From assembly GCA_015501595.1 (NCBI GenBank), contig JADNRX010000840.1, forward strand, positions 1 through 20,549: 20,549 bases of DNA, given 5' to 3'. Below the pieces are notes generated by a model. The model was given only the letters and a program-made list of their open reading frames with translations. It did not search any database and was not told where the DNA came from. Positions 1 through 10,487 of this stretch are shown one piece after another. Source of the DNA: Hymenopellis radicata. Taxonomy: Eukaryota; Basidiomycota; Agaricomycetes; Agaricales; Physalacriaceae. Position numbers and translations under genes: made by a program. The first letter of the stretch is position 1; every line of letters starts with the position of its first letter.

Positions 1-659
1 TGACCTTGGAATGGAGACTCCGCCCCCACGTTCGATCAGTAGGACTACCATTCCCATAACAATTAGACAGTTCCCGGCCCCACATCGGGATATATGAATT
101 CATTTCTGCACAAAATTTAGTACCCGTTTGGTAGGCGCGTATGCGTGCACCGCGAATGATCCAGTGCGCATGCTCGTATTGTATCCGCTATCAAACAACG
201 CATCCAGAGTCACTTGATCAACACTTGTGGAGGGTAAACATCTCTGCATCTCGCTGCCCCTTCGCGGATATGGCGGGATGAGGTCATACGGCCATTGCCG
301 GGACGTGATGGATCTCGCAACTCCATCTTCACCTCGACACTCTTTCATCCGCTCGCCTGCCTTCTTCACCTCAAACCGCCATGTCCTACATCCCTCAATG
401 ACCTTCATCAAACACCCACCCACCAACATCCCTGGCACCTCTCTGGAATGGACTGCGAACCTTCAAGCTTCAAGCTCTCTCTTGGACTCTGCAGTCTTCT
501 GTCTGCCTTTGTAAGTGCTCGACTGGGACTACGCGCCAGCATGATACGTTCCCTCCACTGCCGCTCATTTGTGACTCACAGCCTCACCAGACACTATAAG
601 TATATTTTAGCTTACCACCACCTTCCACCACCACCCCCTCTTGTCCGTGGTTTCGTGTT

Positions 660-815
660 CCGTGCTCTTGTTCGTAGCCCCGTGGCACGGTCTTGTTCGT
701 TCGTAGCCCCGTGGCATGCTCATTGCTCTTGTTCGTTCGTAGCCCCGTGGCATGGTCTTGTTCGTTTCGTAGCCCCGTGGCATGGTCTTGTTCGTTCTGT
801 AGCCCCGTGGCATGA
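660..815. repeat. Minisatellite, five copies of a GTAGCCCCGTGGCA core
   Basis: The 14-base core GTAGCCCCGTGGCA starts at 674, 703, 739, 769 and 799, so the period is 29-36 bases. The cores are separated by variants of a CTTGTTCGT-containing linker, which is itself repeated. Divergence is only a few bases per unit, which suggests recent tandem expansion. The long frames read through here on both strands (repeating a V-A-P-W-H or P-R-G-Y pattern) are products of the repeat. Confidence 0.9.
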
Positions 816-1509
816 TGGTTTCCTGTCCGGGCTCTTGTTCGTTGTTTCGTGGTTTCGTGTCTGTCGTGGCTTGGTCCGTGGTTTTGTGTTCATGCTCTTG
901 GTTGTGCTCTTATCCGTGTGCTCGGGATGTCCTGTTGCCCGTGCTAGCCTGTGGGTTTGTTCACTGTTTCCAAATTCTTTGGAGTATGTAGTTGGAGTGC
1001 CGTGCATGATGTGACGGTGTCGCTCGTCGCTGCCCGGCCTTGTGGGCACGTGTGTCCTGGCGCGGTGGTCAGGCGTGCGCTGGGGGATACGCCTATGTGT
1101 CTCGGTTAGTCCTTGACGTCTCAATCATTTTGGTGCTAGACGAACACAGCATTGTCTGCGGGTGGGTTCACAGCGGTGCAGATGGACGAACCCCTCTGCG
1201 TAATGCAGATTACCGAGCTGCGGTGTCACGGTCGGGAGACACGGTTAGTAGATGTTGGAATGACAATGTTTATGCAGTTTTATCCCTTTCTGTGAGGTCG
1301 CGTGCAGTCATGGACAGTCGAAGTGGTCCCAACACTGGTGTCTTGGTCAGTTCGTATCGGAAATATCTCTGACAGTGGCTCTCTGAATGTTGACATAGAT
1401 TTGTATCTCTGTGTTTATTGATTTTCATACCCTTGAATGGTTGCCCTGCCTTGCTTCGTGGTGGGGGGTACACGAAGTGAGGAATGCTGGTCGTCTTCCT
1501 AGTGTGAGG

Positions 1510-1530
1510 CTGGTCCCTGTAGGGGACCAG
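1510..1530. other. Perfect 8-bp hairpin
   Basis: CTGGTCCC at 1510-1517 pairs exactly with GGGACCAG at 1523-1530 around a five-base loop. It lies in a stretch without genes. It could be a foldback of an unannotated transcript or chance; no function is implied. Confidence 0.4.
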
Positions 1531-1609
1531 TACACAGCGCGGGAAGGCGATCTTGAGGCGATCGGTCTGGACGCGTGTGAGATGGACGCACACGTGGTCC
1601 GAAATCCTG

Positions 1610-1629
1610 TCGTCTTAACCACAAGACGA
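1610..1629. other. Perfect 7-bp hairpin beside CCA repeat
   Basis: TCGTCTT at 1610-1616 pairs with AAGACGA at 1623-1629 around a six-base loop. On the minus strand the same bases look slightly like a tRNA D arm, but no cloverleaf or B box follows, so it is not called a tRNA. Confidence 0.35.
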
Positions 1630-1636
1630 GGGTTAT

Positions 1637-1660
1637 CCACCACCACCACCACCACCACCC
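1637..1660. repeat. CCA trinucleotide microsatellite, about 8 units
   Basis: An uninterrupted run of CCA/ACC triplets, 24 bases long, outside any recognised gene. Confidence 0.85.
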
Positions 1661-3109
1661 ATGTTTACAACCATATCGTACCGAATTTACCTCCTTTTAT
1701 CTTAACCTTTTGCTTCTTTTCTTTTCTTTTACGTGCGACACAGACCGCGCGTCGCATATCGTCTTATACTCAGTTCGCTACATGTACAGCGATCGAACTA
1801 TACACTCCCGCGAAGCACGCGAGAAACACTAGCACGCGACACACCATTTTAAGCACCCCATATCCATAACAAAACCGTACTCAGTTTCGTGTCCTGCGGG
1901 GACTCCTGCGTTGTAGCAGGGCGGAGCTTGTGGAACGCATATCGCCTCCATCGGCAGTACCGTGAGGCGTGCAATGCCTACAGGAGTGGGAAGCGTATGC
2001 ACCGCCATCCGCCACACCTAGCGGGCGACCCAGGATTCCGGAACGGACTGCCGGTACAAGCCGCCGGCACTACGACGGCATGTTGCCTCTTCAACTTGAC
2101 CACGTCCATCAACAGTGACCTTGCACAAATCGCCTCTTTTGCTGCCGTGGCCACCTCAGCAGAATATAACATATGGGTGCATCGCGCAGGACCATGCGAC
2201 TCGAGCTTTTCGTTCTTCTTTTTTATGCTCTTCGATGGCGCTCATTGGTGGCCTCATATCAGAGTCAGAAGTTCCCCTACGTAACCCCATTAATTCGTGG
2301 CGAGCTCGTAATCTCCTCGCTGATATCGACGCGGGGGTACGTCGTGTCCTTTGGGTATGTGTTCCTCTTCAGCGCATATATTTGACTATGCTGACGCGTA
2401 ATTCCAATGATTTCTAGTCGCTACTGTCCCGTCTTGGACTACCGCTCTCATGAAAACATCTGATACGCTATCGAAAATCAGTCCTATTCCTGAGATACTT
2501 TAGCTCTCGAATGTGAGCTCAGCTGTCTCTTTCTTTTACCTTCTGACCTCTACGCAGCCCGACACCAGCTCGTCGTATACCCACTTGAGGAAAGTTTTCC
2601 GCCACGCTTCAGAACCACCTCGGATAGATTTCGGTGCTGGCGTGCTTCTTGAACATCGTATCACCGTCTGTTATCGCTATCTTCGGATATCGACGTGCAA
2701 GTGATTGCACTGAAGAACATAGCGTACGTCGCTTGCAATGCGATCTAAAACGGTGGACTAAGTATATCATCCCGATTGATACAGAACACAAAGCACATTC
2801 GTCGCTCTTGACATCGACTTCGAAACGGATGGCACTCGTTCCTCAACACAAGCCTACCTAAAATCACATTGAGAATAGACACGCGGCGCATTATTCTCCT
2901 CATCATGTCTCGACCATTGCCATTCAATAACCAGGTCTAAAAATAACACTCCCTCTGTTCATCAGAACAACACTGATATCATGTAGGATTCTTGTCGTAT
3001 CCGCGCGACTACCTTTGACTTCCTTACAAGTCCCGTCTCTCTCACACTCCAACGTTGCACCTGCCGCCTCTATGGGACGCTTGGCAGGAACACTCCTCCG
3101 AGATATGAG

Positions 3110-3117
3110 TATAAAAT
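3110..3117 (+). promoter_or_regulatory. TATA box of the tripeptidyl-peptidase gene
   Basis: TATAAAAT lies 49 bases before the ATG at 3166, the spacing expected for a TATA-driven fungal promoter with a short leader. The leader between them contains pyrimidine-rich start-site-like sequence. Confidence 0.65.
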
Positions 3118-3165
3118 CCTTCTCGCTAGATAGTGTTGGTTAGTGCCAATCCTCGGTGCATCATC

Positions 3166-5465
3166 ATGGTTAGAATCATCTCCCTCAGCACTGTACTCGT
3201 CGCCCTCGCGCTCGCCGCTTCTGGCACCCCCACGCCTCGCGCGATGAGGGTCCACGATCGTCGTGAAGCCGTCCCCAAGGGCTTCGCTGCTGCTGAGATG
3301 GCCAACGCCGATACAAACCTCAACCTGCGTATCGCATTGACGCCCAAAGATATCGCCGGCTTAGAGAAGACACTCTTGTCCGTCAGCACCCCCAGCAGCG
3401 CCTCCTACGGCCAATATCTATCTCTGGACCAAGTCAGTTTGATGCACGCGACACCCTCCGTATAAAGCTAACATACTATAATAGGTCAAGGCATACACCT
3501 CGCCCACCGAGGAATCCGTATCGGCCGTCACAGCCTGGCTCACCGAACACGGCGTAACCGACATCGCCGTAACCGGCGCCTACAACGACTGGCTCTCCTT
3601 TAGCGTCCCCGTCGAAACCGCCAACACCCTCTTCTCCGCCCAGTTCCAAAACTTTGTGGACGTGGACTCTGGGGAGCGGATCACGCGCACGCTGGAATAT
3701 TCCCTTCCGAAGGATCTTGAGGCGGATATCGCGTTGGTGCATCCCACGACGTCCTTCGCGAAGCCCCGCTTCGGACCGACGAGTCCTGTATTCTCTATTC
3801 CAGTGCCTAACGCCAACATCACTGAACGTGCGAACCCAGCGCCTTCGAGCTGTGCTAGTGTCGTCACTCCGGCTTGTTTGCAAGCGCTATATGGTATTCC
3901 CACTACCCCTGCCACGCAGTCTTCGAACGTCCTTGGTGTCACTGGGTTCATTGAACAATACGCCAACGTTAGTTGACAGTTCTTTTTGGGATTATTCATT
4001 AACTGACACGCTGACAGCAAGCGGATCTCGGACGATTCCTCAGGCGACTCAGAACAGACATCAACCCAAACACGACTTTTACATTGCAGACCGTCGACGG
4101 TGGCGTGAACCCTCAGACTCTTTCCGAAGCCGGTATCGAAGCTGTACGATAATTCTCGGCCTTCCTCGCTCACAAAGCTAACCTCCGTACTCATAGAACC
4201 TCGATATTCAATACACAATCGGCGTGGCTACAGGCGTCCCAGTCGTTTTCGTCAGTGTGGGAGAAGATAACCCCGACGGCGTCAGCGGCTTTATTGATGT
4301 GATGGACGTCCTGACTGCCGAGGAGAATCCGCCTCAGGTGAATATTCCCAGCTACCATGGTCTTCGTCTGTTGAAAATATTTCAGGTTGTTACCACAAGT
4401 TATGGCTTTGACGAGACAGATCTCCCCGTCGACCTAGCAACGTATGTATTAGTACCATCATCCTACTCCTTTTGCTAACACCGAACCAAGACGTATGTGT
4501 GATGGCTACATGGCACTGGGCGCGCGTGGTGTTTCCATCCTTTTCGCCTCAGGTGAACAAACCCGCTTCGCGCTCACCTCTATATCTAACGCACTTCTAT
4601 CAACATAGGCGACGGTGGTGTATCGGGTGGTCAAAGTTCGCTTCTCCCTTCTCCTCCTCCTCACTCCTTCTCACGGTGATCACCAGGCCAATCCTGCACG
4701 ACCTTCATCCCAGCATTCCCCGGCACCTGTCCTTGGCAGACCGCAGTCGGCGCAACCACCGGCATCACGGAAGTCGCTGCAGACTTCAGCAGCGGTGGGT
4801 TCTCCAACTACTTCTCTATTCCCGACTATCAGGCCGACGTGGTGGCTTCTTATCTCTCTGCCCTTGGCGATACCAACGCGGGCCTGTTCAACGCTTCTGG
4901 GCGCGCGTTCCCGGATATTGCTGCCCAAGGCGAGAACGTAGAGATCAACTGGCAGAACCAGTTTGGGCTTGTGGGCGGGACGTCGTGTTCCAGCCCGATC
5001 TTTGCGAGCATCATTTCGTTGGTGAACGATCGTCTGATTGCTGCTGGTCAACCGGTGCTTGGTTTCTTGAACCCTTTGTGAGTCGTGTGGTGGTCGGCAT
5101 TTTTTCGTTTAGTTGACCTGCTTTTGTGCGAAGCATCTACTCCAATCCGCAAGCCTTCTTCGATATCACGTCAGGCAGCAATCCTGGATGTAGGTTCCGA
5201 AATATAGACGCGACTTCTTGATGTTCATGTCGTGTTTCTCTAGGCAATACCGATGGCTTCCCGGCTACCGCTGGCTGTACGTACTTCTTAATATCGATTG
5301 TTGCTTTGGAGCCGCTACTGACATTTATCTTCCGAACTTCTAGGGGATCCTGTGAGTAATTACCCCCCCTCTTTCTGCTAGCTTTATAACTAATACTTTG
5401 TCGTGAAGGTCACCGGCTTTGGAACGCCCAACTTCGCTGCCATCTTAAGCGCCGCCGGACTGTAG
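3166..5465 (+). CDS. Secreted tripeptidyl-peptidase, sedolisin family (S53)
   Basis: Sedolisins are acid serine peptidases; fungal ones are secreted and release tripeptides from N-termini. Twelve exons: 3166-3432, 3485-3967, 4018-4143, 4197-4337, 4386-4441, 4491-4552, 4609-4635, 4687-5077, 5134-5189, 5244-5276, 5344-5351, 5409-5465; all introns are GT-AG, 48-67 nt. They sum to 1707 nt, 568 residues, with no frame break. Residues 1-20 form a signal peptide, followed by a pro-kumamolisin activation domain to about residue 185. Catalytic Glu291 and Asp295 (E-A-N-L-D), oxyanion Asp380 in S-G-D-G-G and nucleophile Ser487 in G-T-S-C-S-S-P are all present. The C-terminal F-F-D-I-T and W-D-P-V-T-G segments are the calcium site. 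The start at 3166 is the first ATG after the TATA box and begins the signal peptide. Identification is firm; the substrate range is not known. The next gene follows after 128 bases on the same strand. Confidence 0.96.
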
Positions 5466-5593
5466 AAATGAGAAAATGTCAGGTAGTACTATTTAATGAT
5501 CACGTCATCACTATTTCTCCGAAGTCTTTTTGCCGTTTGCCTTCATCATCGTGGTGTGATTTACCCGATTTGACGTTCGACCCTCACTCCATC

Positions 5594-6127
5594 ATGTCTT
5601 CAGCGACGCTGTTCCCTATCGCGCCATCCAACGGCGTCGAATACCTATCAAATTTCGGCCGTCCACCAAACATTCACTCCCCTGCCGATTTGTCTTGGAT
5701 CTACAAGGACCCAGACGAAGACCTCGACGTTAACCTTATTATCACGCGCTCTACCGGAGACATTACTGAGCCGCACGACCATCACTGGAAACTCTCATGG
5801 ACCGTTGCGGAAACGAGCGAGGCCCCATATCACCGCCACCTCGACATTGTGCAGGAGATTGGCATCAACTATTTGACGAACTGGGGACCGTTGACGTCTG
5901 CGAAGAGGCAGGGTAGCGAACACGTTATTTGCATGGCGAGGATGAGTTTACGGAAGAGACAGGACCTGGAGGCAGTTGCAGCTGCAGAACCTGTGCGCGT
6001 TCCGGATGGGCAGTGGAATTGTCAGGATTGGTTGATCAGCGTGCTCGAGAAAGCAAAGGCGCTGGGAATTCTGACGCACGAACAATGGTGGCACGCTGTA
6101 CAGCTAGCACAGCTGTTCAACTTTTAA
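5594..6127 (+). CDS. Small conserved-type basidiomycete protein, HW / NCQxW pattern
   Basis: Single exon, 177 residues, no signal peptide or membrane segment. Residues 1-45 are a leader (F-P-I-A-P-S-N-G-V-E-Y). A central part holds an H-D-H-H-W-K-L segment and a second H-R-H-L-D, and near residues 147-160 comes W-N-C-Q-D-W-L followed by a helix and G-I-L. An HW strand followed downstream by N-C-x-x-W is a pattern I associate with small papain-like (NlpC/P60- or PPPDE-like) proteins abundant in mushroom genomes; that link is inference. The ATG at 5594 is chosen because it has a good context (catcATGtct). The frame is open back to an ATG at 5468 only three bases after the protease stop, which would add 42 residues of non-conserved-looking sequence. 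Its function is unknown. Confidence 0.75.
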   Translation: MSSATLFPIAPSNGVEYLSNFGRPPNIHSPADLSWIYKDPDEDLDVNLIITRSTGDITEPHDHHWKLSWTVAETSEAPYHRHLDIVQEIGINYLTNWGPLTSAKRQGSEHVICMARMSLRKRQDLEAVAAAEPVRVPDGQWNCQDWLISVLEKAKALGILTHEQWWHAVQLAQLFNF

Positions 6128-6260
6128 TACAACTGCGGCACTTCATCAGTACTAGTAAGCGCGCGTTTGTTATTGTATGATGTCGACATTTGACATTCCA
6201 TAATCAGACATCTACAGCTAGACGCTGTATTTTACACTTCCAATTCAACTATCCAACACA

Positions 6261-6835
6261 TTACTCAGAATCATCGCTGAGGAACCCAGCCTCCGCCAAC
6301 AAAGTCCGCGTATGCTTCGTATCGGGCTTGATGTCACCGTTTAGTGGCGCGAACCACTTTCGTATCTTGCTGTTAAAGATGACGGGATAGAAGACGCCTT
6401 CTTTCTATTCGAACTGTCAGGGAAGCTGTCACCGGAGAAAGAAACACTCCACAAACCTCGCGCGTTGATCCCGTCTTCGTCTTCTGTCCGGTAACCTGAC
6501 CCAAATGCCAGTTTCCACCACTGGTGCGTATCCACACGCGTTCGCCTGCCTATAGTGTAAAGACTCGTCAGCGCAGGTATGAAGGGAAAGAGACGGAAGC
6601 TTACATGGAACGTGTACAGCCACGATTCGTCAATGTCTATGGGTTGTGGCTCGTCCTCAGACTCGGTGTCTGAATCGCTCCAGCCTGGATGCTCGTCGCC
6701 AGACCCAGCGGAGCTCGAGTCGGATCGTATAGGCGAAGGAGGCGTATCGGTGGATGGGCCACTGGCGACTCGCTGCTGTTTGCGCGCGATGCGACGGGAT
6801 GGTGCAGATGCGATAATGGGAGTAGTAGTAGACAT
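6261..6835 (-). CDS. Small nuclear-type protein with SH3/Tudor-like core, unknown function
   Basis: Three exons on the minus strand, 6835-6605, 6549-6457 and 6404-6261, with GT-AG introns of 55 and 52 nt. All joins are in phase 0 and give 155 residues. Residues 1-70 are Ser/Pro-rich with a basic R-R-I-A-R-K patch and then an acidic S-D-S-D-T-E-S-E-D-E-P stretch, so probably disordered. From residue 71 the protein becomes ordered: W-L-Y-T-F-H, G-E-R-V-W-I-R-T, N-W-H-L-G-Q-V-T, then F-Y-P-V-I-F and K-W-F-A-P-L-N-G-D-I-K-P-D. The V-W-I-R / W-x-x-G-x-V strand order resembles small SH3 or Tudor barrels (inference). The third exon is invisible if the middle frame is simply read through, but its F-Y-P-V/K-W-F-A-P composition is clearly coding. 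It converges with the gene ending at 6127. Confidence 0.75.
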
Positions 6836-6879
6836 GGTGGCTGTTGTCCGATCTGCTGATTGTGGCTCTCGAGTAGGTA

Positions 6880-6885
6880 CTTATA
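6880..6885 (-). promoter_or_regulatory. Candidate TATA box for the 6835 gene
   Basis: TATAAG on the minus strand lies about 45 bases before the ATG at 6835. A stronger TATAAAA at 6948-6954 lies about 115 bases upstream, so either could set the start. Confidence 0.35.
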
Positions 6886-6955
6886 GAATAGAGATGCTGT
6901 TGCGGGTGAGGTGATTGGTGATGGGCCTGTGTTGGTGCAGATCGGCCTTTTATAT

Positions 6956-7699
6956 TAAATGATTGCTGCAGAGCCACTGAACCGGTGAAAGAACAAGAGA
7001 TGACCAAATTGGGACCGCGTGGGTATTGTTCTGCACCGCGTTCCACCTTTTCATTGTCGCCGGATTAGGCGATGGCCTTTGTATTGCCCCCAGTAGTGAA
7101 ACCCGCCGTAATGGAATGGTAAGAGAACAAAAGCCTGTCCTCGTGTCCAGACTGATGCGTGCCAGTGTGATCATTAGCATGCAGACGTGAGGGTGACCTT
7201 GCGCGACGACAGTATATCAACGGCCTACGATTCTCCACAGTTTGAATTCGCCCTCGGTTCATGCTTGTCCATAAGGAAAGGACCTGAGATCATCTCCTCA
7301 GTTCCATCGGAGAAAGTCGCCGATTGACCACTGGTGGTCAGAGCATTCATTGCACGTCGGCGAATGGACGTCGCAGACAAAAAGCTGACGTTGGTATGCA
7401 GCTATTGTACCTCGATGTCGAACAATATGGACCTTCTCCACAGGTCAAATGAATGGAATGGAGACCAGACCATTGATGACAGATTCGCGCCACTCACTAC
7501 GACAACCAGGAGAGCAAGTTCTGCAGCGAACGCTCTTGCCGGGGTTATATGGCCTAAATCTCACAATCACACAGTCGATGGAAGAGTGGTCCCTGTACGA
7601 ACGGGGATCCAAAAACAAGCTAGATTGAACAAGCAAGAAAACGGAGATGAAAGGCTCAGAAACTTATAGCCAGTACAACTTGTAGTATACAAAACAAAG
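6956..7699. other. Intergenic stretch, nothing recognised
   Basis: Between the promoter of the minus-strand gene starting at 6835 and the 3' end of the zinc-finger gene. The frames found (for example + 7334-7669) lack family resemblance and have no convincing splice partners. The right part is presumably the 3' untranslated region of the zinc-finger gene. Confidence 0.5.
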
Positions 7700-8777
7700 T
7701 CAAAACAATTGTAGTCCGCTGAAAAGCCCATAGTCGGGGTTCAGGTGCATCTGGGAAGGCTGCGACAGGAAATAAGAGCCCTGAGGCGACGGCGAAGGGA
7801 GACCGCCATTGGTAGAGGGATATGTTTCGGGGAGCGCGAAGCTGAATAATTGCTCAAGGCTCTGCTCTGTGTATGGAACACTGAAGGGAACCGGCGACGA
7901 GAGGTAGGGCGTCGAGTGGAAAGACGACGTCTCTGGGGATGGTGCAATGAAGTGGGTAAGGTTCTGATCCAACGATGGCGACCAGTCGAAGGAAGTAGGC
8001 GATGACTCTATTGGGAACGTAGATGTGGGGATCGGAGCCCACGATGACCAGATATCAGGAAATGAGATTGGGGACTCGGCCTTCGCAATACGCGACGACC
8101 AATCGTAGCCGGACTCCATCGAGAACGGGCTATCAACATCGAATGCTGTATATGAAAGTGCGGGTATTGCTTCAGTGGCGGGATATAGAGGCTTGGCTTG
8201 GACGCTGGTGAAGGAATCTTCGAACGGATATGCATGCCAGTTGTCGAGCTCGGGCTTTACGTCGGCGACGGGGCTGGTTGGAAAGCTGGCGTCAGATCCT
8301 GAGGAAGAGGAAGACACTTCCGAATCAGTGTAGCGACGCTTCCGTGTGGTGCGAGGCTTATATCCGTGGACGCGCTTCTCGTGACGAAGTAAGAGTGCAG
8401 GGTCGCCAGTGGCGTAGGTGCACTTGGAACAGGAAAGGTCCTTCGTGTTCGTGTGCCTATTCGATAGTCAGCACCCAGTATCGATAAGGCAGATAGGATA
8501 CTCACTTCTTTATATGAGTCTTCAAATTCGATCTCTGGCGCGTCGTATGGTCGCAGTCGGCCCAAGGGCACGCGAACCTCTTCGTCCTGGGATCATGGAT
8601 CGCGACATGGCGGTTCAAGTGCCGGATCAGCTCAAAGACCCGCGGGCAACCGGGGTGGGGGCATGGCTGAAAAGAGAACAATAGAAAGTTATGTCAGCGA
8701 CCGAAACAATAATGGTGTCCGCATTTGGACACAAGGCGGGTACTCACAAAGGCGGAGGCTTTGATGGGAGTAGACAT
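7700..8777 (-). CDS. C2H2 zinc-finger transcription factor, three fingers
   Basis: Three exons on the minus strand, 8777-8748, 8666-8506 and 8456-7700, with GT-AG introns of 81 and 49 nt; 315 residues. The three fingers come right at the N-terminus. Finger 1 has C12, C17, H30, H34 and finger 2 has C43, C48, H61, H65, both C-x4-C-x12-H-x3-H. Finger 3 has C73, C76, H89, H94 (C-x2-C-x12-H-x4-H). A basic R-T-T-R-K-R-R tail at about 99-105 is a likely nuclear signal. The rest is Ser/Pro-rich and mildly acidic with many S-P and S-S-P pairs, as in activation regions. The second intron interrupts the last His-His spacer of finger 2, so skipping an exon would destroy a finger. It is probably a DNA-binding regulator; its targets cannot be read from sequence. 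Confidence 0.9.
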
Positions 8778-8902
8778 TGTGTGATAGGATGTGCAAGCAA
8801 AAGTGCGCTAGGATTGCGGACGGGACGGGGGATGGAGGATGGAGTTGCTCGGGGTGCTGATGGCGGAGAGAGCTGGGGGAAATCATAGCGAGCGAGCCGC
8901 CC

Positions 8903-8908
8903 TTTATA
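8903..8908 (-). promoter_or_regulatory. TATA box of the zinc-finger gene
   Basis: TATAAA on the minus strand, about 125 bases upstream of the ATG at 8777, followed by a GC-rich leader. Confidence 0.55.
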
Positions 8909-8919
8909 CGCGACCAGCA

Positions 8920-10487
8920 CCGCCGACACAAAATCTCAATTGCTTTTCGAAATCGCCAGTTGTAGAAGGTGTTTTCGAGTTTGGTCGGAACAAATAAATT
9001 GGTTCTGGGGAGTGGCGAGGCGATAGCCTTGTTTGGGAAGGGTCTTTGTCTTTTCGCCATGTGCGATGGTCAAAGAGGAGCAAGATGCCAACATAGGAAA
9101 GTGCGTGGTAAGCAGGGTTGAGTGGCTTATTTGATTGCATGGTCCTGCCTGGTGTTTGTTAGTTTTCGAAAGACTCGCTGGTTGGGAAGTGTTACCAATT
9201 CGTCTGTTCGACAATCGGGCAATTCGCATTGTGGCCAGAAGGGATAGCAGCTCAGCACGTCCAAGGACGAGTTTGTTTTTCTGTCGTTCATATCAGCATT
9301 CATGATGATTCAGTGTAGAGATATTAACCTACCAGGAGATCTCAATACGTTAGCGACGGCCATTAAAGTTGTCGGAGAAGTAGCGGAGAACGCGCAGAGA
9401 AATTGCGCATAGGAGCATCGAGATTGAAATAAGACTGATGCCTTGCTTTGCAGAACTGTTGTAACTTGAAAGATTGGAAAGATGAGCGAGAAGAGGCATC
9501 TCCAGAAAAGAGCACGCGTAAGCACCAGGTAAGGTGAGAAAACATGAGGTTCGACAAGTTGTTCGCAAGAGGAATGAGCCTTACAGCCCAGGTTCTAGGT
9601 GAACGCGTGAAAGAAAGGGGGGTAACCGTCACGTGCTAGCTTTCCTTGCCTCGGCCGCCTCAGTGCCGACTTCCTTCCAACGACCTTCGTAGACTCTTTG
9701 ACCTCCATCATCCGGCCTCTTTCCTCACGGCACCTTGCCGCCTCCCTCCTGGGCGTCCTCCCAAACATACAGCATCTATTCACACCGACGAGTTTTGAAA
9801 ATGGCCTCAAGGCTCCACGATGAGCGTGTCGGGTGAGGCGATTAGCGAACCATATGCCGGTAACGAGGCGCAGTTTACGAGGCTCTCGATGGTGACTGTG
9901 GGTGGAAGAAATGCGCTCGATTCCGATTGTGAGGTGACGGCGGCGTCGATATCCACGATATGTTGGCCCGCCACGTCAGGAATGGTGCTGGCAACACGTA
10001 ACTGTAACTGGGTCGTCGGGCGTCTGGATAGATGTTTCTGTCAAGACCCTTTGTTTGCATCCTCTTGCACTAGATCGCATTTCATTCAATAGCTGCGCTT
10101 GCCCAGATGCTGATTCGGTTGCTTTCCGTTCTCTGCGTCGAATGTTCAGCGTTCAATTATCTTGGCTGTTCGCCCTCATTTATCCAGGCCTACTTCACCA
10201 CATACCGTTCCTGACAAGATCACTGGAAGCACCCAGGCTACTTACAAACTCGCGTCGCTGGCGCTGCGTTCAAACGAACGAGGCAATCGAAAAACATTCT
10301 CCGTGACGGGCTGGCTGTCCAGGGCTCTCAGTCGTGTAGAACAAGTCCTTGCCTTCGGTTGGTAATTAACGTTCTGTAATCATCAACGCAACTTCCAAAG
10401 CTTTGATCATTTCCGCCAAAATATCCAGACAACGTCCACATGTAAGAAACATACTATCGTGATTCCACTTAGCACATTTTCCGATTT
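8920..10487. other. Long intergenic region with a pyrimidine-rich leader
   Basis: No gene can be supported over about 1.5 kb. On the + strand 9640-9780 is strongly C/T-rich, like fungal core promoters and leaders. It is followed by an ATG at 9800 in good context (aaaATGgcc), whose frame closes after 11 codons; a GTGAGG donor sits there. No combination of downstream acceptors that I tried gave a continuous protein, although fragments such as D-I-H-D-M-L-A-R-H around 9951-10000 look coding. The region may hold a small diverged gene, a non-coding transcript, or only the promoter of the zinc-finger gene. Confidence 0.35.

Larger units (their letters stand above)
1..3109. other. Gene-poor stretch, no supportable coding gene
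   Basis: No reading frame here resembles a family I recognise, and no set of open stretches can be joined by good splice sites into a plausible protein. The longest frames on either strand are interrupted, are low in complexity, or arise from the minisatellite at 660-815. What can be seen are that minisatellite, a CCA microsatellite at 1637-1660, and two short perfect hairpins at 1510-1530 and 1610-1629. The right end (from about 3000) is the promoter of the protease gene. A degraded transposon or a long non-coding transcript is possible, but nothing in the sequence shows either. Confidence 0.5.

Noticed and set aside
674..812. Resemblance to a CRISPR array
   Set aside because: The linkers are themselves repeats and vary in length, no cas gene is present, and the window is eukaryotic.
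720..1124. Minus-strand frame of 134 codons
   Set aside because: Most of its length is the translated minisatellite and the remainder is low in complexity; it has no splice or family support.
1600..1640. tRNA-like D-arm on the minus strand
   Set aside because: No anticodon stem, B box or acceptor pairing can be drawn; only a 7-bp hairpin remains.
1889..2417. Overlapping + frames of 70-131 codons
   Set aside because: No domain resemblance, no conserved-looking motifs and no sensible exon joins.
5468..5593. Upstream ATG extending the small protein by 42 residues
   Set aside because: It starts three bases after the protease stop; the added residues look non-coding and the ATG at 5594 has better context.
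9820..10092. + strand frame of 90 codons
   Set aside because: Its start overlaps a likely donor site, and its composition (many Cys, Trp and Ser without a pattern) does not resemble a protein.
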